A stretch of DNA of 64,000 bases, from NCBI GenBank assembly GCA_029548365.1, contig JAKPNN010000014.1, positions 31,252 to 95,251 of the forward strand, written 5' to 3'. Position 1 is the stretch's first letter. The number at the start of each line of letters is the position of its first letter. Position numbers and translations under genes: made by a program. The DNA comes from Chloroflexota bacterium. GTDB lineage: Bacteria; Chloroflexota; Anaerolineae; Anaerolineales; Anaerolineaceae. Positions 25,101 to 34,766 of this stretch are shown one piece after another. Under the pieces are notes generated by a model that saw nothing but the letters and a program-made list of their open reading frames with translations, did not search any database and was not told where the DNA came from.

Positions 25101-26366
25101 ATGAAATCCAATCGGATTGTCTCAATCTGTGTGCTGGTATTGATCCTGGCTGCCCTGGCGTGCCAGTTCCCGGGACGTGCAGAGCCGAAAGCCACGCTCA
25201 GCGCCCAGCCTCCCCTGGAGGAGACGGCTGAACCTTCTCCCACAGAACCGATTATTGAAACCGAAACGCACACCCCCACAACCGACCCAACCGCTACCCC
25301 TGCTGAGACGGAAGTGCCGCCCATAGCCGCGCCGGTCTTCACCAACCCGATCATTTATTCAATTGCGATGTTCACACCCACCCGCGGCTGGGCTGTGACC
25401 CGGGATCAGAACCACCTGTTGAGCACAGAAGATGGGGGGCGTTCATGGCTGGAGGTCACCCCCGCTGATTTGGATACCCTGCCAGCAGGAACCAGCAGCT
25501 TTGGCATCCGGCCTTTCTTCATGAACCAGGATATCGCCTGGCTGATGGCCAATAATGCTGGCAGCGCCAGCCTTTTTCACACCCGGGATGGCGGGCAGAC
25601 CTGGATGACCCTGTCGCCGCCCTTTGAAAACGCCTACCTGACGTTTCTTGATCAGAATCTGGGTTATGCGCTGGTGAGCCTGGACGCTGGCGCCGGGTCT
25701 CATTACATGGCGATTTTCCGAACATTGAACAGCGGGGAGACCTGGACGATGGTTTTTACCCATGAGCCGGGCACGACCCAATCGCTCCCCCATGGCGGCA
25801 CGAAGAATGGCATGTTCTTCCACGGCATCGATGAAGGTTGGATCTGGGGCGTTATTCCAGCAGATGATGAGTTTTACCTGTTTAAGACGGGTGATGGTGG
25901 GACTACCTGGGCTCAAGTAACGGATATCAGTCTTCCGTGGGCCTCTGGAGGCAATATACTGGATATCTGGGGGCTGTTTTTTGTAAATCCAAACACAGCT
26001 TTCATGCCGGTCAGAGCCTACTTACCCACTGGCGACATCCAGCTCTTAATTTACCGCAGCATCGATTATGGTCAGACGTGGACGTTCCAGAACGCCATGC
26101 AAAATGGCCAGACTGTGGACTTTATCAGCCCCGATGAGGGCTGGATTGCGGCAGATTCCACGTTGCATCACAGTGTTGATGGCGGAATTACCTGGACGGC
26201 AATGGCTGCCAGCGGAATCCCAGCAGGGGAAGTTCTCCTCAAGGTTGATTTTGTCGACAGCTTGCATGGTTGGGTGGTGACCACCCCGGATGAAATGACC
26301 TGGGAACCGTTGAAGTTGTATCGCACCACCGATGGAGGCGCCAGCTGGGAGTTATTACTACCCTGA
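25101..26366 (+). CDS. Secreted lipoprotein with YCF48/BNR beta-propeller repeats
   Basis: A 421-residue protein from ATG 25101 with AAGGAG in front. The N-terminus is a lipoprotein signal (ICVLVLILAALAC) followed by a Pro/Thr/Glu linker to about residue 85. The rest is a beta-propeller of repeated TxDGGxTWxxV units (STEDGGRSWLEV, TRDGGQTWMTL, TLNSGETWTMV, KTGDGGTTWAQV, SVDGGITWTAM, RTTDGGASWELL). Such YCF48/BNR-type propellers act as binding scaffolds; no sialidase catalytic residues are apparent. Lipoproteins of this layout are common in this kind of genome. Confidence 0.85.
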   Translation: MKSNRIVSICVLVLILAALACQFPGRAEPKATLSAQPPLEETAEPSPTEPIIETETHTPTTDPTATPAETEVPPIAAPVFTNPIIYSIAMFTPTRGWAVTRDQNHLLSTEDGGRSWLEVTPADLDTLPAGTSSFGIRPFFMNQDIAWLMANNAGSASLFHTRDGGQTWMTLSPPFENAYLTFLDQNLGYALVSLDAGAGSHYMAIFRTLNSGETWTMVFTHEPGTTQSLPHGGTKNGMFFHGIDEGWIWGVIPADDEFYLFKTGDGGTTWAQVTDISLPWASGGNILDIWGLFFVNPNTAFMPVRAYLPTGDIQLLIYRSIDYGQTWTFQNAMQNGQTVDFISPDEGWIAADSTLHHSVDGGITWTAMAASGIPAGEVLLKVDFVDSLHGWVVTTPDEMTWEPLKLYRTTDGGASWELLLP

Positions 26367-26410
26367 TCAACAGGGCGAATAGTGGCTCGCCTCAACAGGC
26401 TCAGTATCAA

Positions 26411-27355
26411 TCAGCTTCTGGTGGATTGTTGCTCAAAGGGGGTTGGTTTGCGCAGCTCCGTACCGCAGTTGCTGCAATAGTTTTCCCCGACCCTGGTGCG
26501 CATACCGCATTCGTGGCAAAAGAAGGTCTGTCTTTCTGGATTGATTACCCGCTCTCCCCGGGCAATATGCGTAGAATTATCGACTTCTTTCTTCCTGAAC
26601 CTTATATAAATAGAACCAACAATCAGCGCAATGGCCACACTTAACGTCAGCACCCATCCGATCACATAAACCGGCGAGGGGGTTCTGCCCTGTGCGGTTT
26701 CGTCAATTGGTTCGGCGGGCGAAACAGGGAGTGCAGGGTAAGCCAGCGTGCCGCTGCCCTTGTGATATTCAATGCTTAGCGAAAATAGTTCGCCTGCGGC
26801 TATTTTTCCAAAACTGGCCATAAATATGGGGCTTTCGTCAAATTCATTGCCCATTTTTCTTAAAGGTGGCTGGCTTATGATCGTGCTTGCATCCACGGGT
26901 TGACGGACATTAATCAGCAGGTGCGCCACTGTGTACATGGAGAGCCATCTGAATTCATAGGTCCTCTGGTTATGAAATCTGACCAGGTTTGGGTCCTGAT
27001 ACTCGATGTGAAGGCGGCGATGGATTGCGGTGAAGCGCAAATCTTTCCAACTTCCGAAAGGCGCTTCCCGGAAGCTTAATTCAATCGGTCGGTCTTCCGG
27101 CGAGAAATTGATTACCGTAAGCACTTCCGCATCTGCCGGGATTTCAAAGATGAGCTCCTGGGGAAGGGGAATCGATTCATCCAGGTTGATCTCGTAGATC
27201 ACCAGAACCGTTGGTTGGATATACTCTGGCAGTAACGAGACGTTGACCGAATCTAACTGGAGGTCCGGTTGGACCAGGGCATAGCCAGCCTGGAACGACA
27301 ACCCCGACAGAATTGTTATAATGATGAGGAGGCTAAACCTTTGCAGACGTTTCAC
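26411..27355 (-). CDS. Membrane protein with extracytoplasmic domain and C-terminal zinc ribbon
   Basis: A 314-residue protein. Signal/anchor at 7-27, an extracytoplasmic beta-rich domain of unknown family at about 30-215, one transmembrane helix (VIGWVLTLSVAIALIVGSIYI) near 228-248, and a cytoplasmic tail with a zinc ribbon, CHECG and CSNCG pairs. The zinc ribbon inside and the sensor-like domain outside suggest a signalling or assembly role, but this is inference. It is convergent with the propeller lipoprotein, 44 bases away. Confidence 0.7.
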   Translation of the reverse strand: MKRLQRFSLLIIITILSGLSFQAGYALVQPDLQLDSVNVSLLPEYIQPTVLVIYEINLDESIPLPQELIFEIPADAEVLTVINFSPEDRPIELSFREAPFGSWKDLRFTAIHRRLHIEYQDPNLVRFHNQRTYEFRWLSMYTVAHLLINVRQPVDASTIISQPPLRKMGNEFDESPIFMASFGKIAAGELFSLSIEYHKGSGTLAYPALPVSPAEPIDETAQGRTPSPVYVIGWVLTLSVAIALIVGSIYIRFRKKEVDNSTHIARGERVINPERQTFFCHECGMRTRVGENYCSNCGTELRKPTPFEQQSTRS

Positions 27356-27523
27356 AGATTGCCGATCTCAATGGTGCCGATACCTTTTTAAAATGATACC
27401 ATGTAAACCTGTCCCCGGTGATTTCAGCGGGGCTTTGAAGATGTTTATATGTTTCTGAGATTCAAAGGGTAAATTACACATCAACCTCCTCGCCCGGGTG
27501 AGATTAACTCAATTTTGTGATGG

Positions 27524-27529
27524 TATAAT
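27524..27529 (+). promoter_or_regulatory. -10 box of the CpXC-domain gene
   Basis: TATAAT at 27524-27529, 43 bases before the chosen ATG. No clear -35 at normal spacing. Confidence 0.4.
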
Positions 27530-27571
27530 GCAAACCCTGGCATTTATTACATGATTATAGAAAGTGAGACC

Positions 27572-28930
27572 ATGGCAAAGACAACCATTTCATGCCCGCA
27601 GTGCAAGCAGCCCATTGTGGCAGAGATTACCCGAATTTTTGATGCTGCAGAGAATCCGCAGGCGAAGCAAATCCTGCTTTCCGGAGCGTACAACCTGGTG
27701 CAGTGTCCCCATTGCGGTTACCGTGGACAGGCGCCCACACCGCTTATTTACCATGATCCTGATAAGGAGCTGCTGTTAACCTTCTTCCCACCTGAGTTGA
27801 ATGTCCCCGTCAACCAGCAACAACAGATGATCGGCCCCCTGATTAATCAGGTGATGGAAAATCAACCGCTGGAAAAACGCAAAGCTTATTTCCTCAATCC
27901 CGAGACGATGCTCACCCGCCAGCGTTTGGCTGAGCGCATATTGGAGGAGGATGGGGTCACACCTGAAATGCTCAAAGAGCAGCAGGACCGGTTAAACTTT
28001 CTACAGCGCCTGGCGGGCATCACCGTCGAGGCACGCCCCGAGGTTATCCAACAGGAAGAAGAGCTGGTTGATGAACAATTATTACTGATTTTGCAGCGCC
28101 TGATCCAGAGCGCTGCCGCAGCAGGAGAAGAAGAGAGCGCCCAGGTGCTGGTTGAACTTCAGCAGCAAATTTTGGAAAACACCGAATTCGGACAGGAGAT
28201 TCTCCACCAGGCCCAGGAACAGCAAGCTGCCATGGAAGCCCTGGAACAGGCCAGCAAAGCGGGTTTGACGCGCGAGGCTTTGCTGGATTTGATCATCGAC
28301 GCTGCCGAAAGTGAAATCCGGCTGGTCACCCTGGTCAGCATGGCCCGCAGTGGTCTGGACTACAGCTTTTTCCAATTGCTGACAGACCGGATGCAGCACG
28401 CTTCCGGGGAGCAGCAGGCCCAACTGATGGCATTGCGTGACAAACTGCTGGAAATGACCCACGAAATCGACCAGGCCATCAAGGAGCAGGAAGACCTTGC
28501 TGGTCAGCTTCTGGATAAAATCCTTGCTGAGGAAAACATAGAAGAAGCCACCCTGCAGGCACTGCCCAGCATCAATGAGATCTTCCTGGAGGTATTGCGT
28601 GCGCACATCCAGGCTGCACGCAAAGCGGATGACCAGGAGCTGCTTAAGAAACTCCAGCAGGTCGCCGGCGCCATTCAGAAGGTGAGCGCCCCGGGCGCCA
28701 ATATTGAATTGATCGAAGCGCTGATCCAGGCGGAAGATGTTGATGCCATTCGTGCCATCCTTGAGGAAAATGACGAAGAAATCACAGATGAATTTTCGCA
28801 ATTCCTGTACAGTCTGCTCAGCCAGACGCAGGCCCAGGAGGGACGCCAGGAGATGGTAGAGAAATTGCAGCAGGTTTATCGCCAGGTTCTGCGCTTTACG
28901 ATGAAAAGGAATCTGGAAAAAGCGGACTGA
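27572..28930 (+). CDS. CpXC domain protein with long helical region
   Basis: A 452-residue cytoplasmic protein. The N-terminal 75 residues hold a CpXC-type zinc module: CPQCKQP and CPHCGYRG about 37 residues apart, then TPLIYHDPDKELLLTFFP, characteristic of this family of unknown function. The remaining 350 residues are strongly helical and Gln/Glu/Leu-rich, with likely coiled-coil repeats. I chose ATG 27572 because the 27551 ATG has no ribosome-binding site and lies close to the -10 box. It is convergent with the FHA gene, six bases from its end. Confidence 0.75.
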   Translation: MAKTTISCPQCKQPIVAEITRIFDAAENPQAKQILLSGAYNLVQCPHCGYRGQAPTPLIYHDPDKELLLTFFPPELNVPVNQQQQMIGPLINQVMENQPLEKRKAYFLNPETMLTRQRLAERILEEDGVTPEMLKEQQDRLNFLQRLAGITVEARPEVIQQEEELVDEQLLLILQRLIQSAAAAGEEESAQVLVELQQQILENTEFGQEILHQAQEQQAAMEALEQASKAGLTREALLDLIIDAAESEIRLVTLVSMARSGLDYSFFQLLTDRMQHASGEQQAQLMALRDKLLEMTHEIDQAIKEQEDLAGQLLDKILAEENIEEATLQALPSINEIFLEVLRAHIQAARKADDQELLKKLQQVAGAIQKVSAPGANIELIEALIQAEDVDAIRAILEENDEEITDEFSQFLYSLLSQTQAQEGRQEMVEKLQQVYRQVLRFTMKRNLEKAD

Positions 28931-28936
28931 GTGCGT

Positions 28937-29695
28937 TCAGGAACGAACCAGCGGCGGATTGTCGAGGCGCAATCCATGGCCGCGCACGGTGACAATATAC
29001 TCCCAATCGGGGTCTATTTCCGCCATGCGGTCACGCAACCGGCGCACAAGTGCATCCAGGGCTTGTTCTGTGACCCCTTCAGCAGAGTGACCCCACACAG
29101 CTTCGACGAGCTCCGTACGGGGGACGACCTCTCCCGTTTGAGTATATAAAACCTGCAGTAAATTAAATTGCGCTGCCGATAAGGGTGGATCGAGCTCGAT
29201 TTCCAATACCCACACGCGGCGGGCACCAGCATCAACCCTGAGACGCCGCTTCTGCATTTCGAGCGGCAGGCTTTCAAGGGGCAGAGTTGCATCTGAGCTG
29301 AGGTAGATGAAGTGCTGCGCCAGGGAAATTTGGATTTCATCGCCGTCTTCAAGCGATTGGGGTTCCTGAAGCAGGGCGCCGTTCAGGTAGGTGCCGTTTT
29401 TACTGTGAAGGTCTTCTATTACAACGCCATTCTGGGGGTCAGGTGAAATCCGGCTGTGATGGCGGGAGACCTGGCGCAGAGGGATCACAATATCGCAATC
29501 TTTTTCGCGGCCCAGGGTCAGGGGAGCTTTGATTTTCCAACGCCTTCCTTCCAGCGGGCCCGTCTGGGCGATCAATAAGGGGTACTCCTGATTATGTTCC
29601 ATCTTCACCAACCAATGCTTATTGCCAATCTGCTTGACTGTGCCTTCAGGTCTTTCGTGATCGATAGGCCTGTGGAATATCATTATATTACACAT
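28937..29695 (-). CDS. FHA domain / OmpR-type winged-helix transcription regulator
   Basis: A protein of up to 252 residues. The FHA phospho-Thr-binding domain covers about 45-130 (LTLGREKDCDIVIP, QVSRHHSRI, DLHSKNGTYLNG). A winged-helix DNA-binding domain of the OmpR/PhoB C-terminal type covers about 150-246 (FNLLQVLYTQTGEVVPRTELVEAVWG, LVRRLRDRMAEID, TVRGHGLRL). No receiver domain is present, so activity is probably controlled by binding a Thr-phosphorylated partner. The start is uncertain: the ATG at 29695 overlaps a perfect -10 box (29687-29682), and ATG 29602 with GGTGAAG before it is an attractive alternative (221 residues). Confidence 0.85.
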   Translation of the reverse strand: MCNIMIFHRPIDHERPEGTVKQIGNKHWLVKMEHNQEYPLLIAQTGPLEGRRWKIKAPLTLGREKDCDIVIPLRQVSRHHSRISPDPQNGVVIEDLHSKNGTYLNGALLQEPQSLEDGDEIQISLAQHFIYLSSDATLPLESLPLEMQKRRLRVDAGARRVWVLEIELDPPLSAAQFNLLQVLYTQTGEVVPRTELVEAVWGHSAEGVTEQALDALVRRLRDRMAEIDPDWEYIVTVRGHGLRLDNPPLVRS

Positions 29696-30155
29696 GCTGC
29701 GTTGATGGTCGGGGTTGTGTCAGGCTGTGTAAGGAGTAAGATGATGACCGCGAACCTTTGCTTGAGAGAGCACAGTAAAAAATGGTGCAAACCCCGTCTG
29801 TTTGCTGAAAAACAGGCTCATTCAGCCGGCTTTCCGGTTTCACAGTCATTCCTGACGAAATCTGGCCGGCAGCACAGACCTGGCACAGGCATATGGGCTT
29901 TGAAGAATGCGGCATGATCAACGGTCTTAACCAGGGCGGAATCGGTGAGGTGTTTTTTAGAAAAACCCTGTGACCCTTTGGGGCAGTATTAACATTCCAT
30001 AATAAAGGCTGCATACATATTCCTTTTAGGGCAAAGTTAGGTAGAATCACGATAGGCCTTGAAAAATAAACAGATTGCGCACGTTTGTTGTCGTTTGTAT
30101 TTTGAAGTTGCGAAGGTCTACAACTTCCCCCTGGATCCGAATTTTCTATCATCAT
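29696..30155. other. Gene-poor intergenic region upstream of clpC
   Basis: About 460 bases without a convincing gene. Overlapping short frames on both strands lack ribosome-binding sites and family motifs. No CtsR or CIRCE operator was recognised. Confidence 0.5.
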
Positions 30156-30185
30156 TTGACAATCCAGGTGTGTTGTTAATAAGAT
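30156..30185 (+). promoter_or_regulatory. Putative clpC promoter
   Basis: Perfect TTGACA at 30156-30161, an 18-base spacer and TAAGAT at 30180-30185. It lies 25 bases before the GTG start, with AAGGAGG in between. Confidence 0.6.
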
Positions 30186-30209
30186 AAAAAATTACCAAGG
30201 AGGTTATCT

Positions 30210-32738
30210 GTGGCTGGTATTGAAAATTTTTCACCCAAAGCACGCCAGGTGCTCAGCATGGCTCAAAAACATGCCGAGCGTTTGCAAAAGCCGCAAATCA
30301 GCACGGAGCACCTGTTAATTGCATTAATTGAACAGGAAGGCAGTGTTGCAGGCAGGGTTTTACGCGAACTCGGGCTGGAAACAGACCGGGTTTCTGCGCT
30401 GGTTGAAAAAGAGCTTGGGATTGGCGATCACACCGGGTCGGTCTCTCTTTCAGCGGGACTGCAGCAGGTCATCCCCTATGCCATGGAAGAGGCCCGTAAA
30501 AAAGGGCAAAAATTTGTGGGTACTGAACATCTTTTGATTGGATTGACCCGCCTGAACGATTGCGAGGCGATGAATATCCTCAGGAAATTCGGCCTCTCCG
30601 ACGAGCAGATTCGCCGCCAGACGGATCGGGTGCTGCGAGAATCACAATCCGAAGCGCCGCCCGGACTTGCCGGGCATTCGAGGGCGCGCCGGCAGAAGGC
30701 GGATAAAAAAGAGGACCCTGAAAAGACTCCCCTGGTCGATCAATTGGCTACCGACCTGACGTCGCTGGCTGAGCAAAATAAGCTCGACCCGGTCATCGGG
30801 AGGCAAAAGGAAATTGAGCGCGTCATCCAGATTCTGGCGCGGCGGACAAAAAACAACCCCGCTTTGATCGGTGAACCCGGCGTGGGAAAAACTGCCATCG
30901 TGGAAGGCCTGGCTCAGCGCATCATTGTTGGTGATGTGCCGGCACCTTTACTGGACAAGCGCTTGCTTCAACTGGATGTGGGTTCGCTTGTGGCAGGTAC
31001 GATGTACCGCGGCCAGTTTGAGGAACGCCTTAAACGCGTGATTGATGAGCTCAAATCCTCCGATGCAATCCTGTTCATCGATGAAGTGCACATGCTCGTG
31101 GGGGCTGGCTCTGCCGGTTCTTCCGTGGATGCAGCCAACATCCTCAAACCCGCGCTTTCACGGGGCGAGTTGCAGGTGATCGGCGCGACCACCTTTAATG
31201 AGTATCGTAAAAATATCGAAAGCGATGCTGCCCTCGAACGTCGATTCCAACCCATTGTCGTTTCAGAGCCGACGGTGGAGGAGACGGTTGAAATCCTGCA
31301 TGGCATCCGCCCTGCTTATGAAGAGCATCACCGCTTGCGGATTGATGACGAGGCGCTCGAACAGGCCGCCAGGCTGACCGCCCGATACGTGAGCGATCGT
31401 TTTTTGCCCGATAAAGCCATCGATTTAATCGATGAATCCGCTTCGCGGGTGCGCATGTACAAAAGTCCGGCGGCAGTCAATGCTAAAGAAATTATCACCG
31501 GCTTGCGCGAACTGCGCAAAGCGATTGAAGCCGCCAAGGAAGAAGAGGCTTACGACACGGTTGAAGAGCTGCAGAAACAGCTTGAGGGACTGGAAGCTCA
31601 ACTGGAGGATTTGCGTACGGTTTGGGATCGCTCCACCAGCCCGCGGGTGACTACCGAAGATATCGCCGAGGTGATTTCGATGTGGACCGGTGTACCCTTG
31701 ATGCAACTGGAGACCGAGGAATCGGCTCGCTTGCTGAACATGGAATCTGAACTGGCCGGTCACATCATCGGTCAGGGTGAAGCCATTGAAACCTTATCAA
31801 AGGCCATTCGCCGTGCTCGGGCTGGTTTGAAGGACCCTGCCCGCCCGGTGGGTTCTTTTGTCTTCATGGGTCCCACGGGCGTGGGTAAAACCGAGCTCAC
31901 CAAAGCGCTGGCAAAATTCATGTTTGGCAGCGAGGATGCGCTCATCCAGCTGGACATGTCCGAGTTCATGGAGCGCCACAGTGTCAGCCGTTTGGTGGGA
32001 GCGCCCCCTGGATATGTGGGCTATGAGGACGCCGGACAGCTCACCGAAGCGATCCGTCGGCGACCTTACTCGATTGTCGTGTTTGACGAAATCGAGAAGG
32101 CGCATACCGAAGCGCACAATATGCTCCTGCAAATCATGGAAGAGGGGCACCTTTCAGACGCGCGCGGCCAAAAAGTAGACTTCCGCAACGCCATCATCAT
32201 TATGACCACCAATATTGGGGCAGATGTGATCCGGCGCCAGTCGAATCTGGGTTTTGCGCTGAGTGTCGATGAAGAACAGCAAGAAGCGCAAGCCTATGAT
32301 GATATGCACAAAAAGCTGATGGAAGCCCTCAAGCGCACCTTCCGCCCCGAGTTCATCAACCGGCTGGATAGCGTGATCGTCTTCCGGGTGCTCAATAAGG
32401 CGGATATCCGCGAGATCGTCCAGTTGGAGCTGGATAAGGTCAACCAGCGCCTGGAGGAGAACCACATTCACCTGCGTGCGACGGATGAAGCGCTGGAATT
32501 CTTAGCCGGGGAAGGTTATAACCCCGAGATGGGCGCCCGTCCACTCCGACGGGTGATCCAGCGTAAGATCGAAGATCGTCTCTCGGATGCCCTGCTGGCC
32601 AGGGAGTTTGAGGACGGTCAGAACATCCTGATTGACATCCAGGTGACCCAGCAGGATGGAGCCCCGGTGACGGACATTGTCCTGCTGCACGACCCCCAGG
32701 GCGAGCAGGAACCCGATTTAGCTGCGGTGGAAATCTGA
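30210..32738 (+). CDS. clpC: ClpC-type AAA+ unfoldase (Hsp100)
   Basis: An 842-residue protein starting at GTG 30210 after a strong AAGGAGG. Two N-terminal Clp_N repeats ([17 protein letters not shown], and the second around 80-140), AAA-1 with Walker [14 protein letters not shown], a short middle coiled-coil (about 415-475), and AAA-2 with Walker [15 protein letters not shown] are all visible, plus the RPEFINRLD sensor and ClpB-D2-small C-terminal domain. It unfolds substrates for ClpP proteolysis. The radA start follows after three bases, the clpC-radA order familiar from Gram-positive genomes. Confidence 0.96.
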   Translation: MAGIENFSPKARQVLSMAQKHAERLQKPQISTEHLLIALIEQEGSVAGRVLRELGLETDRVSALVEKELGIGDHTGSVSLSAGLQQVIPYAMEEARKKGQKFVGTEHLLIGLTRLNDCEAMNILRKFGLSDEQIRRQTDRVLRESQSEAPPGLAGHSRARRQKADKKEDPEKTPLVDQLATDLTSLAEQNKLDPVIGRQKEIERVIQILARRTKNNPALIGEPGVGKTAIVEGLAQRIIVGDVPAPLLDKRLLQLDVGSLVAGTMYRGQFEERLKRVIDELKSSDAILFIDEVHMLVGAGSAGSSVDAANILKPALSRGELQVIGATTFNEYRKNIESDAALERRFQPIVVSEPTVEETVEILHGIRPAYEEHHRLRIDDEALEQAARLTARYVSDRFLPDKAIDLIDESASRVRMYKSPAAVNAKEIITGLRELRKAIEAAKEEEAYDTVEELQKQLEGLEAQLEDLRTVWDRSTSPRVTTEDIAEVISMWTGVPLMQLETEESARLLNMESELAGHIIGQGEAIETLSKAIRRARAGLKDPARPVGSFVFMGPTGVGKTELTKALAKFMFGSEDALIQLDMSEFMERHSVSRLVGAPPGYVGYEDAGQLTEAIRRRPYSIVVFDEIEKAHTEAHNMLLQIMEEGHLSDARGQKVDFRNAIIIMTTNIGADVIRRQSNLGFALSVDEEQQEAQAYDDMHKKLMEALKRTFRPEFINRLDSVIVFRVLNKADIREIVQLELDKVNQRLEENHIHLRATDEALEFLAGEGYNPEMGARPLRRVIQRKIEDRLSDALLAREFEDGQNILIDIQVTQQDGAPVTDIVLLHDPQGEQEPDLAAVEI

Positions 32739-32741
32739 TCC

Positions 32742-34139
32742 ATGGCTAAAACCAGGACGCGTTACGTCTGCCAGGAATGTGGACGGGCTTTTCCGAAAGC
32801 CTTTGGACGTTGCCCCCAGTGTGGGGCCTGGGATCGGATGGTTGAAGAAATCGTAGAAGAGACAAAGACCGCTGCAGGCCATGCCAGCGTACATAGCCTG
32901 GGCGGTCTTTCTACGCCCAGGCGTCTCAGCGAGATTGAAAGCGAAACAGAAGACCGCATCCATGTGCCATTGAACGAGTTCGCACGGGTATTGGGGGGCG
33001 GCGTGGTCCCGGGCTCAATTGTCCTGGTGGGCGGAGACCCCGGGATTGGAAAATCAACCCTGTTACTGCAGATGACCATGCAAATGGCATCTCAAAACCG
33101 GGTTTTGTACGTCTCGGGCGAAGAATCGGAACGGCAGATCAAAATGCGGGCAACCCGCCTTTTAAAGGATGGAGAAGGATGGGCAGGCAGTTTACCGGAA
33201 GAGCTTTACCTGGTGACAGAGACCAACCTGGACGCGATCCTGGAGCACGTCCAGGTCGTCAACCCGCGCTTGCTGGTGATCGACTCGATCCAGACGGTGT
33301 ACCGCCCCGAGATGGGATCCAGCGCTGGATCGATTTCCCAGGTACGTGAAAGCGCCTCCCGCCTGCGAGAACTTGCCAAGACCTCCGGTATTTCAGTTTT
33401 TCTCATCGGGCACGTCACCAAAGAGGGCGTCATTGCCGGACCGCGCGTGCTGGAACATATTGTGGATACCGTCTTATACCTGGAGGGTGACCGCTTCCAG
33501 ACCTACCGTTTGCTGCGGTCGGTGAAAAATCGCTTTGGCGCGACCTCGGAAGTGGGCGTGTTTGAAATGCAGGAGCGGGGGATGATCGAAGTTACCAATC
33601 CATCAGAAGCTTTCCTGGCGGAGCGCATGGTGAACGCCCCCGGCTCAGCGATTGCTGTGACCATGGAGGGCACCCGGCCCTTGCTGGTAGAAATCCAGGG
33701 ACTCACCAGTCACACGCCTTTTGGCAATCCACGCCGGACGCCCAACGGGATTGATTTTAATCGCCTGCTGCTGATCACCGCGGTACTGACGCGGCGCCTT
33801 AACCTGGGACTGGCAGAACAGGATATCTTCGTCAACGTGGTTGGCGGTTTGCGCATTGACGAACCGGCAGCAGACCTGGCGGTGGCAGCGGCGATTGCTT
33901 CTTCGCTGCGCGATCAACCTATCCGGGCTGACCTGGTGCTGATCGGTGAGCTGGGCCTTTCAGGCGAGCTGCGCATGGTTGGCCAGATGCAAGCCCGGTT
34001 AAAAGAAGCGTCCAGCCTGGGCTTTAAAGGGGCGATTGTGCCTCGGCGCTTGCATCAAAAGGAGCCCTGGCCCGCAAGCATCGAAGTCCAGGAAGCACGT
34101 TCCCTGGCTGAGGCGCTGAAACTGGCTTTACTGCAGTAA
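32742..34139 (+). CDS. radA: DNA repair protein RadA (Sms)
   Basis: A 465-residue protein of normal length. N-terminal zinc finger with C10, C13, C24 and C27 (CQECG, CPQCG), RecA-like ATPase with Walker A GGDPGIGKSTLLLQ, the RadA-specific KNRFGATSEVGVFEM motif, and a C-terminal Lon-protease-like domain without peptidase function. It promotes branch migration and processing of recombination intermediates. Three bases after clpC, so in an operon with it. Confidence 0.97.
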   Translation: MAKTRTRYVCQECGRAFPKAFGRCPQCGAWDRMVEEIVEETKTAAGHASVHSLGGLSTPRRLSEIESETEDRIHVPLNEFARVLGGGVVPGSIVLVGGDPGIGKSTLLLQMTMQMASQNRVLYVSGEESERQIKMRATRLLKDGEGWAGSLPEELYLVTETNLDAILEHVQVVNPRLLVIDSIQTVYRPEMGSSAGSISQVRESASRLRELAKTSGISVFLIGHVTKEGVIAGPRVLEHIVDTVLYLEGDRFQTYRLLRSVKNRFGATSEVGVFEMQERGMIEVTNPSEAFLAERMVNAPGSAIAVTMEGTRPLLVEIQGLTSHTPFGNPRRTPNGIDFNRLLLITAVLTRRLNLGLAEQDIFVNVVGGLRIDEPAADLAVAAAIASSLRDQPIRADLVLIGELGLSGELRMVGQMQARLKEASSLGFKGAIVPRRLHQKEPWPASIEVQEARSLAEALKLALLQ

Positions 34140-34172
34140 TTACCAGGCCATTTGCTTTTCAAAATCTACCGT

Positions 34173-34178
34173 TATAAT
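34173..34178 (+). promoter_or_regulatory. -10 box of the DUF6391-like/holA unit
   Basis: TATAAT at 34173-34178 in the 106-base gap after radA. The leader to ATG 34246 would be about 60 bases. Confidence 0.4.
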
Positions 34179-34245
34179 GGAATACAGTGCCTTCCGGACA
34201 GCGCCAATGTCGGAATATGAACAACCATAGACACAGGATAACGTT

Positions 34246-34758
34246 ATGAGCCATTCTCTGCTTAATTTCTCTCCAATCTCCCGCACACGCCGCAATCACG
34301 GCCTGGAACATGCCACTCTTCACGTCCTCAGCAGGCGGTTTCCCGACCTGAGCCTGGCGGGAATCTCTTCACCGCGCGGCTTCGCTATCCTGGGGGATGT
34401 TACCTCTGAGGATGTGGCGGAAGCAGCCATTGAGGCGTTAAAACGCTTGCGCACGGGCGAATCGGGCCTGGCTTTGCATCCCAATTGCGGCACCAATTTT
34501 GCCATCCCCGGCGCCTTTGCCGGGCTGGCGGGCTGGTTGGCCACCCTGGGATCTGATAAATCATTCAGGTCGAAGCTGGAACGCCTTCCGCTGGCGCTGG
34601 TGTTGGCAACAGTAGCCCTGTCGCTGACCTTTCCACTGGGGCCGATCGTTCAGAAACGCTTCACCACCTCCGGTGTCCCCCAGGGACTGGAGTTGGAGCG
34701 TGTTGAGACCTCCATCCGGGCTGGGATCAGGGTGCATCACGTTACCACCCGCGGTTGA
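34246..34758 (+). CDS. DUF6391-like small membrane-associated protein
   Basis: A 170-residue protein. The N-terminus has the strongly patterned SRTRRNHGLEHATLHVLSRRFP, then AGISSPRGFAILGDV and a GESGLALHPNCGTNF block, matching what I know as DUF6391 in cyanobacteria and Chloroflexota. Two hydrophobic segments follow (FAGLAGWLATLG and LPLALVLATVALSLTF). His and Cys residues in HGLEH and HPNCG suggest metal binding, by inference only. It ends eight bases before the holA start. Confidence 0.65.
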   Translation: MSHSLLNFSPISRTRRNHGLEHATLHVLSRRFPDLSLAGISSPRGFAILGDVTSEDVAEAAIEALKRLRTGESGLALHPNCGTNFAIPGAFAGLAGWLATLGSDKSFRSKLERLPLALVLATVALSLTFPLGPIVQKRFTTSGVPQGLELERVETSIRAGIRVHHVTTRG

Positions 34759-34766
34759 GATCAATC

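Noticed and set aside
25064..25354. Reverse-strand Val/Ser/Gly-rich frame
   Set aside because: Shadow of the Pro/Thr linker of the propeller lipoprotein; such linkers often leave long antisense frames.
29688..30155. A 155-codon reverse frame upstream of clpC
   Set aside because: No ribosome-binding site, no family motif, Cys/Ser/Pro-rich composition unlike neighbours; it overlaps the clpC upstream region.
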